Shown here in pieces: positions 35,931 to 45,442 of a DNA stretch of 64,000 nt. The notes below the pieces were generated by a model. It did not search any database, was not told where the DNA came from, and worked only from the letters and a program-made list of their open reading frames with translations. Origin of the DNA: Cohnella baijiui. GTDB lineage: Bacteria; Bacillota; Bacilli; Paenibacillales; Paenibacillaceae. Both the position numbers and the translations under genes were made by a program. The DNA lies in NCBI RefSeq assembly GCF_020731285.1, contig NZ_JAJFOW010000010.1, positions 62,001 to 126,000 of the forward strand, written 5' to 3'. Within the stretch, counting starts at the first letter, position 1; every line of letters begins with the position of its first letter.

Positions 35931-37259
35931 TCAGCGGCGCGGCCGAATTCGGTCGAACGCTTCGTCGAGCGCCCGGATGCACTTGTCGACATCGTGCCGC
36001 GGGTCGTAGAGGAACAAAGTCAGCTCGTTCTGATACGCGGCGAGAAGCTCCTGATTGATCACTTCGGGGTAAAAAAACGAGTAGTCGAACGACCGTCCCG
36101 TCTGCAAATATTGGCGATCCAGCTCCTCGAACGCCGGATCGAACGAGAGCGGGGCGCCGGCCGCGAGGGAGATGCCTTTTTTTTGCGTCTGGAACACCTC
36201 CGCCATTTCCGGCGTCGCGAAGGAACGTGCGACCTCGAGCGCCAGCGCCTTGTTCGGCGAATTGGGGTTGATGACGATGCCGCCGGTCGTCTTTATGGCA
36301 AAGCGGGCGTTTGCGGGATTTTCGGAGTAAGGAAAAGCGAACATGCCGATGTCGGCATCGGGGTTCTCCGACCGCAGCCCGTCGACGGTCCACGTCCCGT
36401 TGATGATCATCGCCGCCTCGCCGTGCGCCACCATCCGGAGCGCGTCGCTCCAGCCCGTGCTGAACGGCGCGTCGCCGACGTAGCGAAAGCGCTCGGCTAG
36501 CCGCTTCAAGACGCGCTTGAAGCCCCCTTTGTCATCCGCGAACGTCGCCTTGCCGGCTTCGATGTCCCGGATCCAGCTCGGCGCGCCGATGCCGCTCGCG
36601 ATGACGTCCGGCTGAATGTCCGCGTTCAGCGTCCAGATGTCCTTGTAGCCGGCGGCGATCGGCGTGACGCCCGCCTTGCGCAGCCGTTCGCAGACCGCGA
36701 GGAATTCGCTCCACGTCGTCGGGACGCGTTCGATGCCCGCTTTGGCGAACGCCGCCTTGTTGTAGACGACGCCGACGCCGTCCCGGTCGAACGGCATCGC
36801 CCATACCCGGCCGTCGGCCGTCTTTACGCCCTTGAGCGCGTCGTCGCTAAGCCCGTCCAGCAGCGGTTGTCCGGTCAAATCCATTGCGTAGCCGGCATCG
36901 ATGAACTCCTGCAGGGCGAAGATGCTGTCGGTCATGTAGAGATCCGGCATCTTCTCGACGGCGACCAGGTTGTGCAGCGTGCTGGCGTACGCGTTCGCGT
37001 CCGCGGCGATGATTTCGAAGTTGACCCGGGGATGGGACCGGGCGAACCGGCTTGTGCCGATCTCCAGCCATTTGCGGGCCCCCTCCTCGCGGAAGTGGTG
37101 GTACCAGACCAGCTTGACGGTCGGCGCCTTCGGCTTGCCGGAGGCGGGCCCCGTCGCGAGGCCGCCGTCGGCCCCCGGCCACCCGCAGCCCCCCAGTCCG
37201 CCCGCGAGCAGCAGGAGCGAGAGGGCACGGCAGACGTTTTTTCGAGTCCGTGTTTTCAA
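35931..37259 (-). CDS. Sugar-binding lipoprotein of the family 1 solute-binding type, next to a sensor kinase
   Basis: The 442-residue lipoprotein has a signal ending LGGC with lipidated Cys25, then a type 1 extracellular solute-binding fold (KLVWYHHFREEGARKWLE, PDLYMTDSIFALQEFIDAGYAMDLT, GEAAMIINGTWTVDGLRSENPDADIGMFAFPY). No permease genes sit with it. Instead it lies 25 bases before the YesM-type kinase, so it may present sugar to the kinase's external domain rather than to a transporter. A cre-like site lies 25 bases upstream of its start. Confidence 0.88.
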   Translation of the reverse strand: MKTRTRKNVCRALSLLLLAGGLGGCGWPGADGGLATGPASGKPKAPTVKLVWYHHFREEGARKWLEIGTSRFARSHPRVNFEIIAADANAYASTLHNLVAVEKMPDLYMTDSIFALQEFIDAGYAMDLTGQPLLDGLSDDALKGVKTADGRVWAMPFDRDGVGVVYNKAAFAKAGIERVPTTWSEFLAVCERLRKAGVTPIAAGYKDIWTLNADIQPDVIASGIGAPSWIRDIEAGKATFADDKGGFKRVLKRLAERFRYVGDAPFSTGWSDALRMVAHGEAAMIINGTWTVDGLRSENPDADIGMFAFPYSENPANARFAIKTTGGIVINPNSPNKALALEVARSFATPEMAEVFQTQKKGISLAAGAPLSFDPAFEELDRQYLQTGRSFDYSFFYPEVINQELLAAYQNELTLFLYDPRHDVDKCIRALDEAFDRIRPRR

Positions 37260-37284
37260 AGAATCACCTGCCGTCCCATGATCG

Positions 37285-37298
37285 TAGAAGCGCTTACA
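37285..37298. promoter_or_regulatory. Candidate cre (CcpA) site before the sensor module
   Basis: TGTAAGCGCTTCTA on the minus strand matches the cre consensus TGWNANCGNTNWCA except near its 3' end. A TAAAAT -10-like box lies just upstream of it on the minus strand. Confidence 0.45.
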
Positions 37299-37387
37299 TT
37301 CCCCATTTTACATGGATTCTTCGCCCCCTTCTATCCCCCGGCGGATGCAGCGCGCAGGTACTTTTTCCCCGATCGGCGGGAACCATG

Positions 37388-37421
37388 GCCAAGAGCCCCC
37401 TCGGACGAGGCGGCTCTTGGC
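37388..37421 (-). other. Hairpin after lplA, no U-tract
   Basis: A 10-bp perfect stem (GCCAAGAGCC / GGCTCTTGGC) encloses a second 5-bp stem (CCTCG / CGAGG), 28 bases after the lplA stop. No T run follows on the minus strand, so it may be an mRNA processing or stabilising hairpin rather than a full terminator. Confidence 0.55.
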
Positions 37422-37448
37422 GCTGCGGCGGAACGAAGAGCTGGGACT

Positions 37449-39050
37449 TTAGCCCTCGATCTGCTTTTTGTAAGCGTCGAGCTGCTTTTGCAGCTCGGCC
37501 AGCACCTTGTCGTAGCCGGCCGTTTTCAACTTGTTGCGGAATTCCTCGACGGCCTTCGCGGGATCGCCGGCCTTGCCGTAGGTGATCGCCGGCCCCAGCT
37601 CGCCGGTAACTTGGGAGATGGCCGTAATTTCCGCTTCGACCGGCGTCTTGTCGAAGACGAACTGGCCGTACGGATAAGGCTTTTTGATCTTGTCGTATTC
37701 GGCGTAAAGCGTGCCGATCTGATCCCAGGTCGTGTCGCTCGGAATTTCGAGCTTGTCGTTGCGGCCGCCCCAGAAGTCCGAGTAAAACTCGTCTTTTTTC
37801 GGATCGTAACCGCCCGGGCGAACCCGTTTGCCGTCTTTGATCTCGTATTGCACGCCTTCGATGCCGTAGTTGATCAGGCGGTACACCTTCTCGTCGTTGC
37901 GGATCAGGTCGTACGCCATCAGGGCGCGCTCCGGATTTTTGCTGTGCGCTCCGATCGACGTGCCGCCGTGGGTGATCGACAGCTCCATCAGGTTGCCGCT
38001 CGTCCGGGAGAACGGGTACATCTGCAGCTCCGAGCCGGGCTGCTCGCGGTCCATGTCGACGCGCAGGCCGCTGAACGTCTGCGTGTGGTGCTGATCGACG
38101 CCCGTGAGGCCGCCCTTGAGCAGCGTGCGCGTATCGCCTTTGTAGTTCAGCACGTCTTCGCGCCAGAAGCCTTTGTCGGCCCAGCTCTTCATCTTCTTGG
38201 CGAAGTCGAGGAACGTGTCCTCGAACACCGGGCTGACCGCCGTATAGCGCTCGTCGTAGCTCTTCGCGGCGAAGACGGGCAGGTAACCGGTCGACATCGG
38301 CAGCTCCAGATTCTGCGTATACGACTGAGTCCAGCCGCCGAACGTGCTCGTCCCGCCCGTCGCGTCCCACGGCACGACTTTTTTGTTGTCCTTCACGTAC
38401 TGCATGTATTTCTCCATGCCGTCCCAATCCTTGATCGGCTCCGTGATGCCGGCTTCCTTGGCCCAGTCGCCGCGGTAGAAGAAGCCGTGGTTGACCCATT
38501 GGGTATAGGCGTCTTCGGGGATGAGCACGATTTTGCCGTTATACTTGCTTTGCGCCCAGTTTTCCGGCGGCACCGACTCCCAGGTGACCGGCGCGTACTT
38601 CGGCAGCAGATCGTCGAGGTTCAGGAAGGCGCCGCGCTGCGCGTTCGCCCACGTGTCGAGCCAGTCGGTGCCGATCGTGATCAAGTCGACCGCTTCGCCG
38701 GAAGCGAGCAGCAAATTGTACTTCGTCTGCCAGTCGGCCCACTCGACCCATTTCCACTCCAGCTCGGCGTTGATCTTTTCTTTCATGATCTTGTTGACTT
38801 CCTTCATCGTCGCTTCGAACTGCCCGTTCTTCGGCTTGTCGCCGAGGATGACGTAGCTGATCTTCACGAACTTGGACGTGTCGATTCCGCCGTTCCCTTC
38901 CGGCTTGGCCGATTCCCCGGCCGACGGCGAGCTTTCGTTTCCTTTGGGCGTGTTGTTCACGTCCGCTTTTTTGCCGCCCGAGCAGGCCGCGAGCGCGACG
39001 ACGAGCGCCAGCACGGCGAGCATCGCGGTCATGCGTTTAAACGTCTGCAT
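37449..39050 (-). CDS. LplA-type extracellular solute-binding lipoprotein (module 1)
   Basis: The 533-residue lipoprotein has a signal peptide ending ALAAC with Cys23, a linker rich in Lys, Ser, Pro and Gly, and a large oligosaccharide-binding domain of the LplA group (ISYVILGDKPKNGQFEATMKEVNKIMKEKINAELEW). It should deliver an oligosaccharide to the LplB-LplC permeases encoded just upstream. Gene order lplB-lplC-lplA follows the GH35 beta-galactosidase gene, so a galactoside is a reasonable ligand. Confidence 0.9.
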   Translation of the reverse strand: MQTFKRMTAMLAVLALVVALAACSGGKKADVNNTPKGNESSPSAGESAKPEGNGGIDTSKFVKISYVILGDKPKNGQFEATMKEVNKIMKEKINAELEWKWVEWADWQTKYNLLLASGEAVDLITIGTDWLDTWANAQRGAFLNLDDLLPKYAPVTWESVPPENWAQSKYNGKIVLIPEDAYTQWVNHGFFYRGDWAKEAGITEPIKDWDGMEKYMQYVKDNKKVVPWDATGGTSTFGGWTQSYTQNLELPMSTGYLPVFAAKSYDERYTAVSPVFEDTFLDFAKKMKSWADKGFWREDVLNYKGDTRTLLKGGLTGVDQHHTQTFSGLRVDMDREQPGSELQMYPFSRTSGNLMELSITHGGTSIGAHSKNPERALMAYDLIRNDEKVYRLINYGIEGVQYEIKDGKRVRPGGYDPKKDEFYSDFWGGRNDKLEIPSDTTWDQIGTLYAEYDKIKKPYPYGQFVFDKTPVEAEITAISQVTGELGPAITYGKAGDPAKAVEEFRNKLKTAGYDKVLAELQKQLDAYKKQIEG

Positions 39051-39122
39051 CCGATGGATCCTCCCCCGGTTTGTTGGATTTGGGGCGCGAATGCGCCCAT
39101 ATGGAGCAGATCGGCGTGGCCG

Positions 39123-40028
39123 TCAGCCTTTGACCGCGCCGACCGTGATCCCTTTGATGAAGTACCGCTGCACGAACGGGTAGAACAGGATGACCGGCCC
39201 CGTCGCGACGACGGCCGTTGCCATCTTCATCGACTCGAGCGGCAAGTCGCGCAGCTCGACGTTCGAGGCGGCCGCGGAATTGCGAATGTAATCCGCGCTG
39301 GTGATGACCGTGTACAGGAAAAGCTGCAGCGGCCGGTATTGCATGTTCGGAGACAGAAAGAGAAAAGAATGATACCACTCGTTCCAGTAGCCGATCGCGA
39401 TGAACAAGCCAATCGTGGCGAGCGCGGGCGTCGTCATCGGCAGAATGAGCCGCACGAAGATCGTGAAGTCCCCGGCGCCGTCGATTTTGGCCGACTCGGT
39501 GATCGCGTGCGGAATCGATCGGACGAAGCTTTTCATCATGATGATGAGAAACGGGCTCATCAGCCCCGGCAGCAGGACAGCCAGGTAGTTGTCCTTTAGG
39601 CTCAAATACTGCGTCATCAACAAATAGAACGGCACGAGCCCGCCCGTGAACAGCGTCGTGAAGTAGATGAAGAACGAGATTCGGTTCCGATACGGAAAGT
39701 CCGGCCGCTGCAAAGCGTAACCCGTCATCGCGACGAGCAGCAGGCCGAGGGCCGTACCGACGATGGTAAGAAGAATCGTTACGACGTAAGCGCCGACAAT
39801 CAGATCGGGATTTTCAAAGACGATCTTGTAGGCGAACGTGCTCCATATCCGCGGCCAAAAGTTAAAGCCGTGCTTCGCGATCGAACTTTCGGCGGTGAAC
39901 GAGGTGCCGATCACGAGCAGGAAAGGCAGTAGGCAGCATAGGGCGAATAAGCCGATGAAGAGATAACCGAAGCTGCGAACGGCGATGGACGTCGCGTCGG
40001 TGCGAATTCGGGCGCGTGCCGCGTCCAT
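39123..40028 (-). CDS. LplC/YtcP-type ABC sugar permease (module 1)
   Basis: The 301-residue inner-membrane permease has six helices and the EAA loop that contacts the ATPase: ITESAKIDGAGDFTIFVRLILPMTTPAL. The end YFIKGITVGAVKG is characteristic of this CUT1 subfamily. It pairs with the LplB-type permease gene 27 bases upstream. No ATPase gene is present; a shared MsmK-type ATPase elsewhere is expected, as known for this subfamily. Confidence 0.92.
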   Translation of the reverse strand: MDAARARIRTDATSIAVRSFGYLFIGLFALCCLLPFLLVIGTSFTAESSIAKHGFNFWPRIWSTFAYKIVFENPDLIVGAYVVTILLTIVGTALGLLLVAMTGYALQRPDFPYRNRISFFIYFTTLFTGGLVPFYLLMTQYLSLKDNYLAVLLPGLMSPFLIIMMKSFVRSIPHAITESAKIDGAGDFTIFVRLILPMTTPALATIGLFIAIGYWNEWYHSFLFLSPNMQYRPLQLFLYTVITSADYIRNSAAASNVELRDLPLESMKMATAVVATGPVILFYPFVQRYFIKGITVGAVKG

Positions 40029-40055
40029 GGCGGTCCCTCCTTTCGTTCATTCGGA

Positions 40056-41045
40056 CTAGAAAAGCGAGTTGTCCGGCGACAGCTTCTTGACCAGCCAGTT
40101 CGCCGTGATAACCACGAGGAAGCCAAAGACGGACTGATACAGGCTTACGGCACTGCCGAGCGAGAAGTTGAAGTTGTTCATGAGCGATCGGAACACATAC
40201 GTCTCGATGATGTCCGTCGTCGCGTACAGCGCCGTGTTGTTCGCGCCGACCAGGTTGTAGATCAGGCCGAAGTTCCCGCGGAGCACGCCGCCCAGCGAGA
40301 AGAGCAGCAGAATGATAAAAGTGGGCTTCAGCCACGGCAGCACGATATAGCGGATGCGCTGAAGGGCGTTGGCTCCGTCGATTTCAGCCGCCTCCACGAT
40401 CTCCGAGTCGAGCCCCATGATCGCGGCGAAATAGACGATGGAGCCGTAGCCGGTCGACTGCCACAAATAAGTCAGCACGATGATGAACGGCCAGATGTGC
40501 GGGTTTGAATACGTCTTGACGGGATCCGCCCCGAACGCCTTCAGGACGACGTTTAGCAGACCGTAGTCGTAGCTCAGGATGTTGTAGGCGATCAGACCGA
40601 TCAGGACGAAGGAAATGAAGTACGGGAGAAACATCAGCGTCTGCGTCAGCTTTTTGAACCACTTCTTGCGGATTTCGTTCAGCAGAATCGCGACGAAAAT
40701 TTGCAGGACATTGCCAAGCAGGATGAAGGCGAGATTGTATAGGATCGTGTTGGCGGTCAGCCGCCACAGATCCCCCGTGATGACGAGAAACCGGAAGTTG
40801 TCCCAATGCACGAACGGGCTGCGGAAGATGCCATCCGTGTAGTTGTATTTGATGAAGGCCAGATAAAGTCCCGGCATCGGCAAGTAGGCGAAGACGAGGA
40901 AAAAGGCGATGGCGGGCAGGCACATGAGCAGCAAGGTCCGGTTCGCGCGCAGCCGGCGTAGCCGGGAGCGGGCCGGGGGCCGCAGCGCGGGATCCGCCGG
41001 CGTCGAGGTCGGCAGCATGTGGTCGGACTGGGCGAGCGTAGGCAT
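40056..41045 (-). CDS. lplB: LplB-type ABC sugar permease (module 1)
   Basis: The 329-residue permease has six helices with PMPGLYLAFIKYNY after the first, and the EAA loop VEAAEIDGANALQRIRYIVLPWLKPTF. It ends KKLSPDNSLF, as in LplB relatives. MPTLAQSDH is preferred as start because AAGGAGG lies 6 bases upstream; an 11-residue upstream extension lacks such a site. It lies 33 bases after the GH35 gene and 27 before lplC. Confidence 0.92.
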   Translation of the reverse strand: MPTLAQSDHMLPTSTPADPALRPPARSRLRRLRANRTLLLMCLPAIAFFLVFAYLPMPGLYLAFIKYNYTDGIFRSPFVHWDNFRFLVITGDLWRLTANTILYNLAFILLGNVLQIFVAILLNEIRKKWFKKLTQTLMFLPYFISFVLIGLIAYNILSYDYGLLNVVLKAFGADPVKTYSNPHIWPFIIVLTYLWQSTGYGSIVYFAAIMGLDSEIVEAAEIDGANALQRIRYIVLPWLKPTFIILLLFSLGGVLRGNFGLIYNLVGANNTALYATTDIIETYVFRSLMNNFNFSLGSAVSLYQSVFGFLVVITANWLVKKLSPDNSLF

Positions 41046-41078
41046 GGTGAGCCTCCTTTCGTCGTAGGTCAATCGCAA

Positions 41079-43891
41079 TCAGACCGGTTGGAACAGCAGC
41101 GCGTGCAATACGCCGGGCTCCGGCGCGTGAACGGCTTCCGCGAGGACGGTCAGCTCGCCGCCGGCGGCGTCGAACCAGATGCCCGGCAAGTAGAACGAGT
41201 CCTCGCTCCCGCCTTTCATCGCGGGCCGCTCGCCGCCTCCCGGCAGCCACAGGCGCGCGACGATCCGGCCGGCGAAGAAGACGGTGAGCTTGACGCGCTC
41301 GCCGCGGACGCGGACGCGCCAGCCGCGGCCGCCCGCCGAATTCGGCAGCGCGCCGTACGCCCAGGCGACGCCGCCCGGCTCCAGGCGGAGCGGCAGCGAG
41401 ACTGCGACCGCGCTATGCCTGGCGGCGGCCGCATGGTTCAGCAGCTCCGCCTCCTCGGCGGCGGACAGCCGCCACGATTCGGCGGCGTTGCCTTCGAGCA
41501 GCGTCACGCGGCCGGCGGGCAGCCCCATCGTCCGCTCGAGCCGGATCGTCAGCTCGTGGGCGGTCGCCGCCGGATCCATGTACGGCGTGAGGTTCAGGTA
41601 CGGATCAAACGGGGTAACCGGCCCTGCCTCGCGGCCGTCGACATACACGACGGCGGTCGCCTGCAAGCCGTCGAAGCGCAGCGTCCAGTCGTCCGCGCCG
41701 GACGAGAGGAAGATCGTCTTGCGGTACGTCTCGCGGGCCGGCTGATCCGGCGACATCCACCCGCCGAAGGCGACGATCGGCTCGCCGTATCCGGCCACGC
41801 CGGCATCGGCCTTCTCGTCCTTGTGAACTTGCGTCCGGCTCACCCGCCAGTTGCTCGTGATCTCCCGGGATCGGGTCACGGCGACGAGGCCGTTCAATCC
41901 TTTGGTGGCGCGAAGCCGCAGCCCGGGCAGCCGGATGTCGTCGAAGTTCGAGTGGCCCCAAATTTCCGTGCGCGCCGTCCATTGATGGACGGTTCCTCCT
42001 CCTTCCAGCGGGAGGTATCGACTGGAACCTCCCGGCGCGACCGTGCCTAGATATCTCCCGTCCGCGTAGAGCGAGACGACGTCGCTGCCCTCGCGGACGA
42101 GGACGCCCAACGTTTCCCCGTGGTAACGCGTCTCGGCTTCGTACCACGCGAAGCCGCGGTAGACGCCGTGTGCCTCCAACGGTCCGGCCGACGGGATCGC
42201 CGCAGCTATAGCCGTCATCGGCGCATGGGGCGCCTGCACCGCCATCGTCCACGCGACGGCGAGCGCTTCCGGCTCCGGCGCGGACGCGGCCGCCGCCCCG
42301 AAACGGATGCCGCCCGTCTCGTCGACGCCTTCGACGAGTAGCGCTTCGGCTCGCGGCAGGACGACGACCTCGAGTACCCGTCCGCCGGCCAGGCCGACGA
42401 CGCAGCGACCGGTCTGCCCGCCGGCGAACCGGAGCAGGAGCCGGTCTCCCGCTTGGCTCGCGTCCATTCCCTCCGGCTCGACGAAGACGGTCTTCTCCGA
42501 GAGACGGAAGGCGACTTCTCCTTCCTCCCCCGTCTCCGTATGCAGCACCAGCGTCGTCTTGCCCGCGCCCCGTACCGCATCGCATAGTTCGGTCGTCGCA
42601 TATTCGAGCGTGCCCGGCAGGCCCCACGGAGCCATCGGCACCTGCATCGGCAGGATGACGCAGCGGCCGGGCAGGACGGTCAGCGACCGCGTCTCGCCGC
42701 GCGAATCTTCATCCGGAATTCCGTCCCGCCATGCGACGGGAATCTCGGTCCTGAGCGGTGCTTCGCCCGTCTGGGAGACGAACAGCAGGCTCCCGCCTCC
42801 CGCCAGCGCCAGCCGGTAGCAGCTTGCGGCGGCCGGATCGGCGATGCCGGAGCCCGGCGGACGTTCTCCCGGGTCCGCCGGCAGCGCCTCGGCGAGCGCA
42901 GACCCGTAGGCGTTCAGGATGCGCCGCAGCAGCCTGCCCTCGTAAGCTTCCTCCCGCACCCTTCCTTCGGGGGAAATCATGCCGCCGAAGTCGTAGTCGC
43001 TCGTCATGAACGCGAGCGGCTCGCCCCAGTTGTTCGTTGCATTGGTGAAGCCGAAGTCCGTGCCCGATACTTGCAGGTAAGGCCCGAGCAGCTTGGCTCC
43101 GCAGGAGAGCAGCCGCCTGAGCAGAAAGTGGCTGCGGTTCGTCTCCGTGACGAGCAGCGGGTGCCCCTCTTCGGCTAGCCGCTCCCGGTAGGCCAGCACC
43201 TTGGATTCGAAGTCTGGATCCCGGTCGTACGGGTAAAAGTTGCAAGCCGGCACGATCTCCTCCGCCCGTCCGCCGGCGGCATCCAGTCCGCCCTGTCCCG
43301 CGCAAGCGACGAGAGGGACCGAAATGCCGCGTTCTCGCGCGAGGTCCCGCAGCGCTGCCAGATAGCCGCGGGGATCGGCGCAGCCGAAAAAGTCCAGCTC
43401 GTTCTCGAGCTGCACGCATACGATTGTCCCCCCGGCTCCAACCTGAAAGTCGCGGAGAATCGGCAGGATGCGGTCGAACCACCGGGAGACATGCCGGAGA
43501 TATGCAGGATCGTTGTCCCGCAACCGGACATCCGGATCGGCGAGCAGATAGGAAGGCAGTGCGCCGCCGTCCCACTCCGAGCAAATGTAAGGGCCCGGCC
43601 GGGCTACAACCCATAGCCCGACTTCTTTGGCGATCCGCAAGAAAGCTTCCGCATCCCGCTCCCCGGAAAATCCCATACTCCTGGCGTCCGCTCATGATGA
43701 TTCCAAGGGAAGTAAACGTCGATGGCGTTGTAGCCGTACGCCTTCAACTGCTCCATCCGTTCTCTCCAAAGACCGCGAGGAATTCGAAAGTAAAACAGAG
43801 ATGCGCAAAGCAGAATCACGCTTTGGCCGTCCACCGAGACGCGATCCGGGGCAAGCCGAACCGTCCCCTCCAAACCGGTCTTTTGTTCCAT
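41079..43891 (-). pseudogene. GH35-type beta-galactosidase gene, disrupted by a one-base frameshift
   Basis: Codons from ATG 43891 (GGAGG 9 bases upstream) read as a GH35 N-terminus: VSVDGQSVILLCASLFYFRIPRGLWRERMEQLKAYGYNAIDVYFPWNHHERTPGVWDF, written here in two known segments, up to about 43680. The next codons continue in another frame with SGERDAEAFLRIAKEVGLWV and ARPGPYICSEWDGGALPSYLL, then the acid/base motif QLENELDFFG. One base is missing in the AAAA run at 43677-43680 (plus strand): restoring it gives a 937-residue enzyme. This is a real mutation or an assembly error. The intact product would hydrolyse beta-galactosides taken up by the downstream lplBCA importer. Confidence 0.82.
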
Positions 43892-43958
43892 CGTCATATT
43901 CCTCCTCTCATGCTCGTTTCGCTTCGCTGAGCCGGCTTCCGCGTCCATGCAGCTTCGG

Positions 43959-44025
43959 TGCAGTCACTCACCGGCTTGTTTGGCTATGATGCAGTCACTC
44001 ACCTGCTACGCTGCAAGTCGCTCAC
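43959..44025. repeat. Short imperfect direct repeats upstream of the GH35 gene
   Basis: TGCAGTCACTCACC occurs at 43959 and 43990, with a variant (TGCAAGTCGCTCACC) near 44012; GCTTGTTTGGCT follows two of them. They lie in the 43892-44422 spacer, which also holds a -10-like box with a cre-like site and the terminator of the AraC gene. Confidence 0.5.
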
Positions 44026-44111
44026 CGCGCTTGTTTGGCTGCGCTGCGCCCGACTCCCGCGCTCATTTACCTACGCAGCAATCGATACCTCCATCCGTCC
44101 GCTCCATTTCA

Positions 44112-44137
44112 TGTAAGCGGTTACGAAATTCATTGTA
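44112..44137 (-). promoter_or_regulatory. -10 box with cre (CcpA) site, GH35 promoter region
   Basis: On the minus strand TACAAT (44137-44132) is followed six bases later by a cre site (44125-44112; read as TGTAAGCGGTTACG on the plus strand) that matches TGWNANCGNTNWCA at all but the last position. The site would sit on the transcription start, the classic place for CcpA repression. The -35 is weak, which fits an activator-dependent promoter. Confidence 0.6.
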
Positions 44138-44368
44138 GAGCGTCCGCCCCGGCATCTCATTCAATAAAACTTCGATCTGCTGGAAAAAACAAAGAACCTT
44201 CGTCCGCTTCCGTCCGGTTTCGTTCTTCCAACTTGGCCGACGTGGCGATTTTGCTGGAAAAATCTACGATTTGTTGTCTTTATCCCCGAAATGGCACCCC
44301 GATGGGATATTCCCGATATTCCGATTCCCATTTCCCGTTGTCCAGATTCCCTACCCCCTGACAACTCT

Positions 44369-44400
44369 AAAAAGCCCCGCCTTCCCAAGAGAGGCGGGGC
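44369..44400 (-). terminator. Terminator of the AraC gene at 44423
   Basis: GCCCCGCC and GGCGGGGC form an 8-bp stem followed on the minus strand by TTTTT. Confidence 0.85.
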
Positions 44401-44422
44401 AGATCCCGTATACAGTTGACGT

Positions 44423-45322
44423 CTAACCTCGACCTAACAGCTTTTTCTTGCGAAACTCGGCCGGGGGCATACCAAAGGTGTCCGCGAACACGCGGGTGAA
44501 ATAATGGAGGGATTGAAATCCTGTATGCTCCGCAATCTCCTTGATGGGGGAGACCGTTGTCTTCAGCAGCGTCTCCGCCGCCTGCATCCGTTCGCGTCGG
44601 ATAAAGGCGACAAACGAGGTGTCGCCCTGCTCCCGGAACAAGCGCGAGAGGTGGCGCTCCGAGATATGCAGCGCAGCCGCGACGTCGCCCAGCTTGAGCG
44701 GCCGGGACAGGTTGTCGCGGATGAATCGCTTGGCGAGCTGCGTGAGATGCGAGGACGATCCGGCGCCGCCGGGCGGCCTCGCCGGAGATGGGCGCTGAGC
44801 CGGCAAGCGGCCTAATGCGCCGGGGAACGAAGCGAGCAGGACGCCGCCGAGCGCGGCCGTCTGCTCGGCACTCGTATCCCGGCGCCCGCACTGGCGCAGC
44901 AGCGCGCGCCACAAGAGGCCGGACGCGCCTTCTCCGTCCGCGATGACGGGCGCTTCACGGTCCCGCATCGCCGATTCGTAGGCGCTGGCCGCATCCGCTC
45001 GTTCCGGCGTCCCCGTCTCCAGCTCGTAGCCCGCATACAGCAGGCGAAGACCGTTCTCGCTGCGGATTTGATGCCAATCGCCGGGGAGGGAGACGAACAG
45101 GCTCCCGGCCGTCAGCCGGTACGTCTCCCCCTCCTCCTCGTACTCGCCTTCCCCCTCCACGACGTAGCAAGCTTCATAAAACGAATGCCGGTGAACCGGA
45201 TTGTCCCGGTGATCCCATATCATGCCCCAATAATTCACGCGAAAGGCCAACTGCCCTGTTTCGCATGCTGTAACCATCTCGTTCAGATGCCGGTGCGCTT
45301 CGGCAAACTCCGCGGCGGACAT
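44423..45322 (-). CDS. AraC-family transcriptional regulator
   Basis: The 299-residue regulator has a cupin sensor (VHRHSFYEACYVVEGEGEYEEEG, FVSLPGDWHQI) and a C-terminal AraC DNA-binding domain (AALHISERHLSRLFREQGDTSF and HTGFQSLHYFTRVFADTFGMPPAEFRKK). It has its own terminator and diverges from the PhyH oxygenase gene, which it probably controls. The same PhyH/AraC divergent layout occurs at 22-24 kb. Confidence 0.9.
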   Translation of the reverse strand: MSAAEFAEAHRHLNEMVTACETGQLAFRVNYWGMIWDHRDNPVHRHSFYEACYVVEGEGEYEEEGETYRLTAGSLFVSLPGDWHQIRSENGLRLLYAGYELETGTPERADAASAYESAMRDREAPVIADGEGASGLLWRALLRQCGRRDTSAEQTAALGGVLLASFPGALGRLPAQRPSPARPPGGAGSSSHLTQLAKRFIRDNLSRPLKLGDVAAALHISERHLSRLFREQGDTSFVAFIRRERMQAAETLLKTTVSPIKEIAEHTGFQSLHYFTRVFADTFGMPPAEFRKKKLLGRG

Positions 45323-45442
45323 CGCTCTTCACCTCCATGGCGTAAATGTTCAAATTCAAGTCGCGCTTGTGCAAATACGGCCGTTGCGATTTTCCTTATG
45401 ATGATAGCAAGAAAGCCAGTTCAATCAAGGAGGCTGTTCAAG

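Noticed and set aside
43670..43685. Programmed ribosomal frameshift in the GH35 gene.
   Set aside because: No slippery heptamer or stimulatory structure is evident, and GH35 enzymes are not known to use one; a one-base indel explains it.
43919..44100. The short CAGTCACTCACC repeats as regulator binding sites for the GH35 operon.
   Set aside because: They are few, imperfect and lie downstream of the likely promoter; recorded only as a minor repeat.
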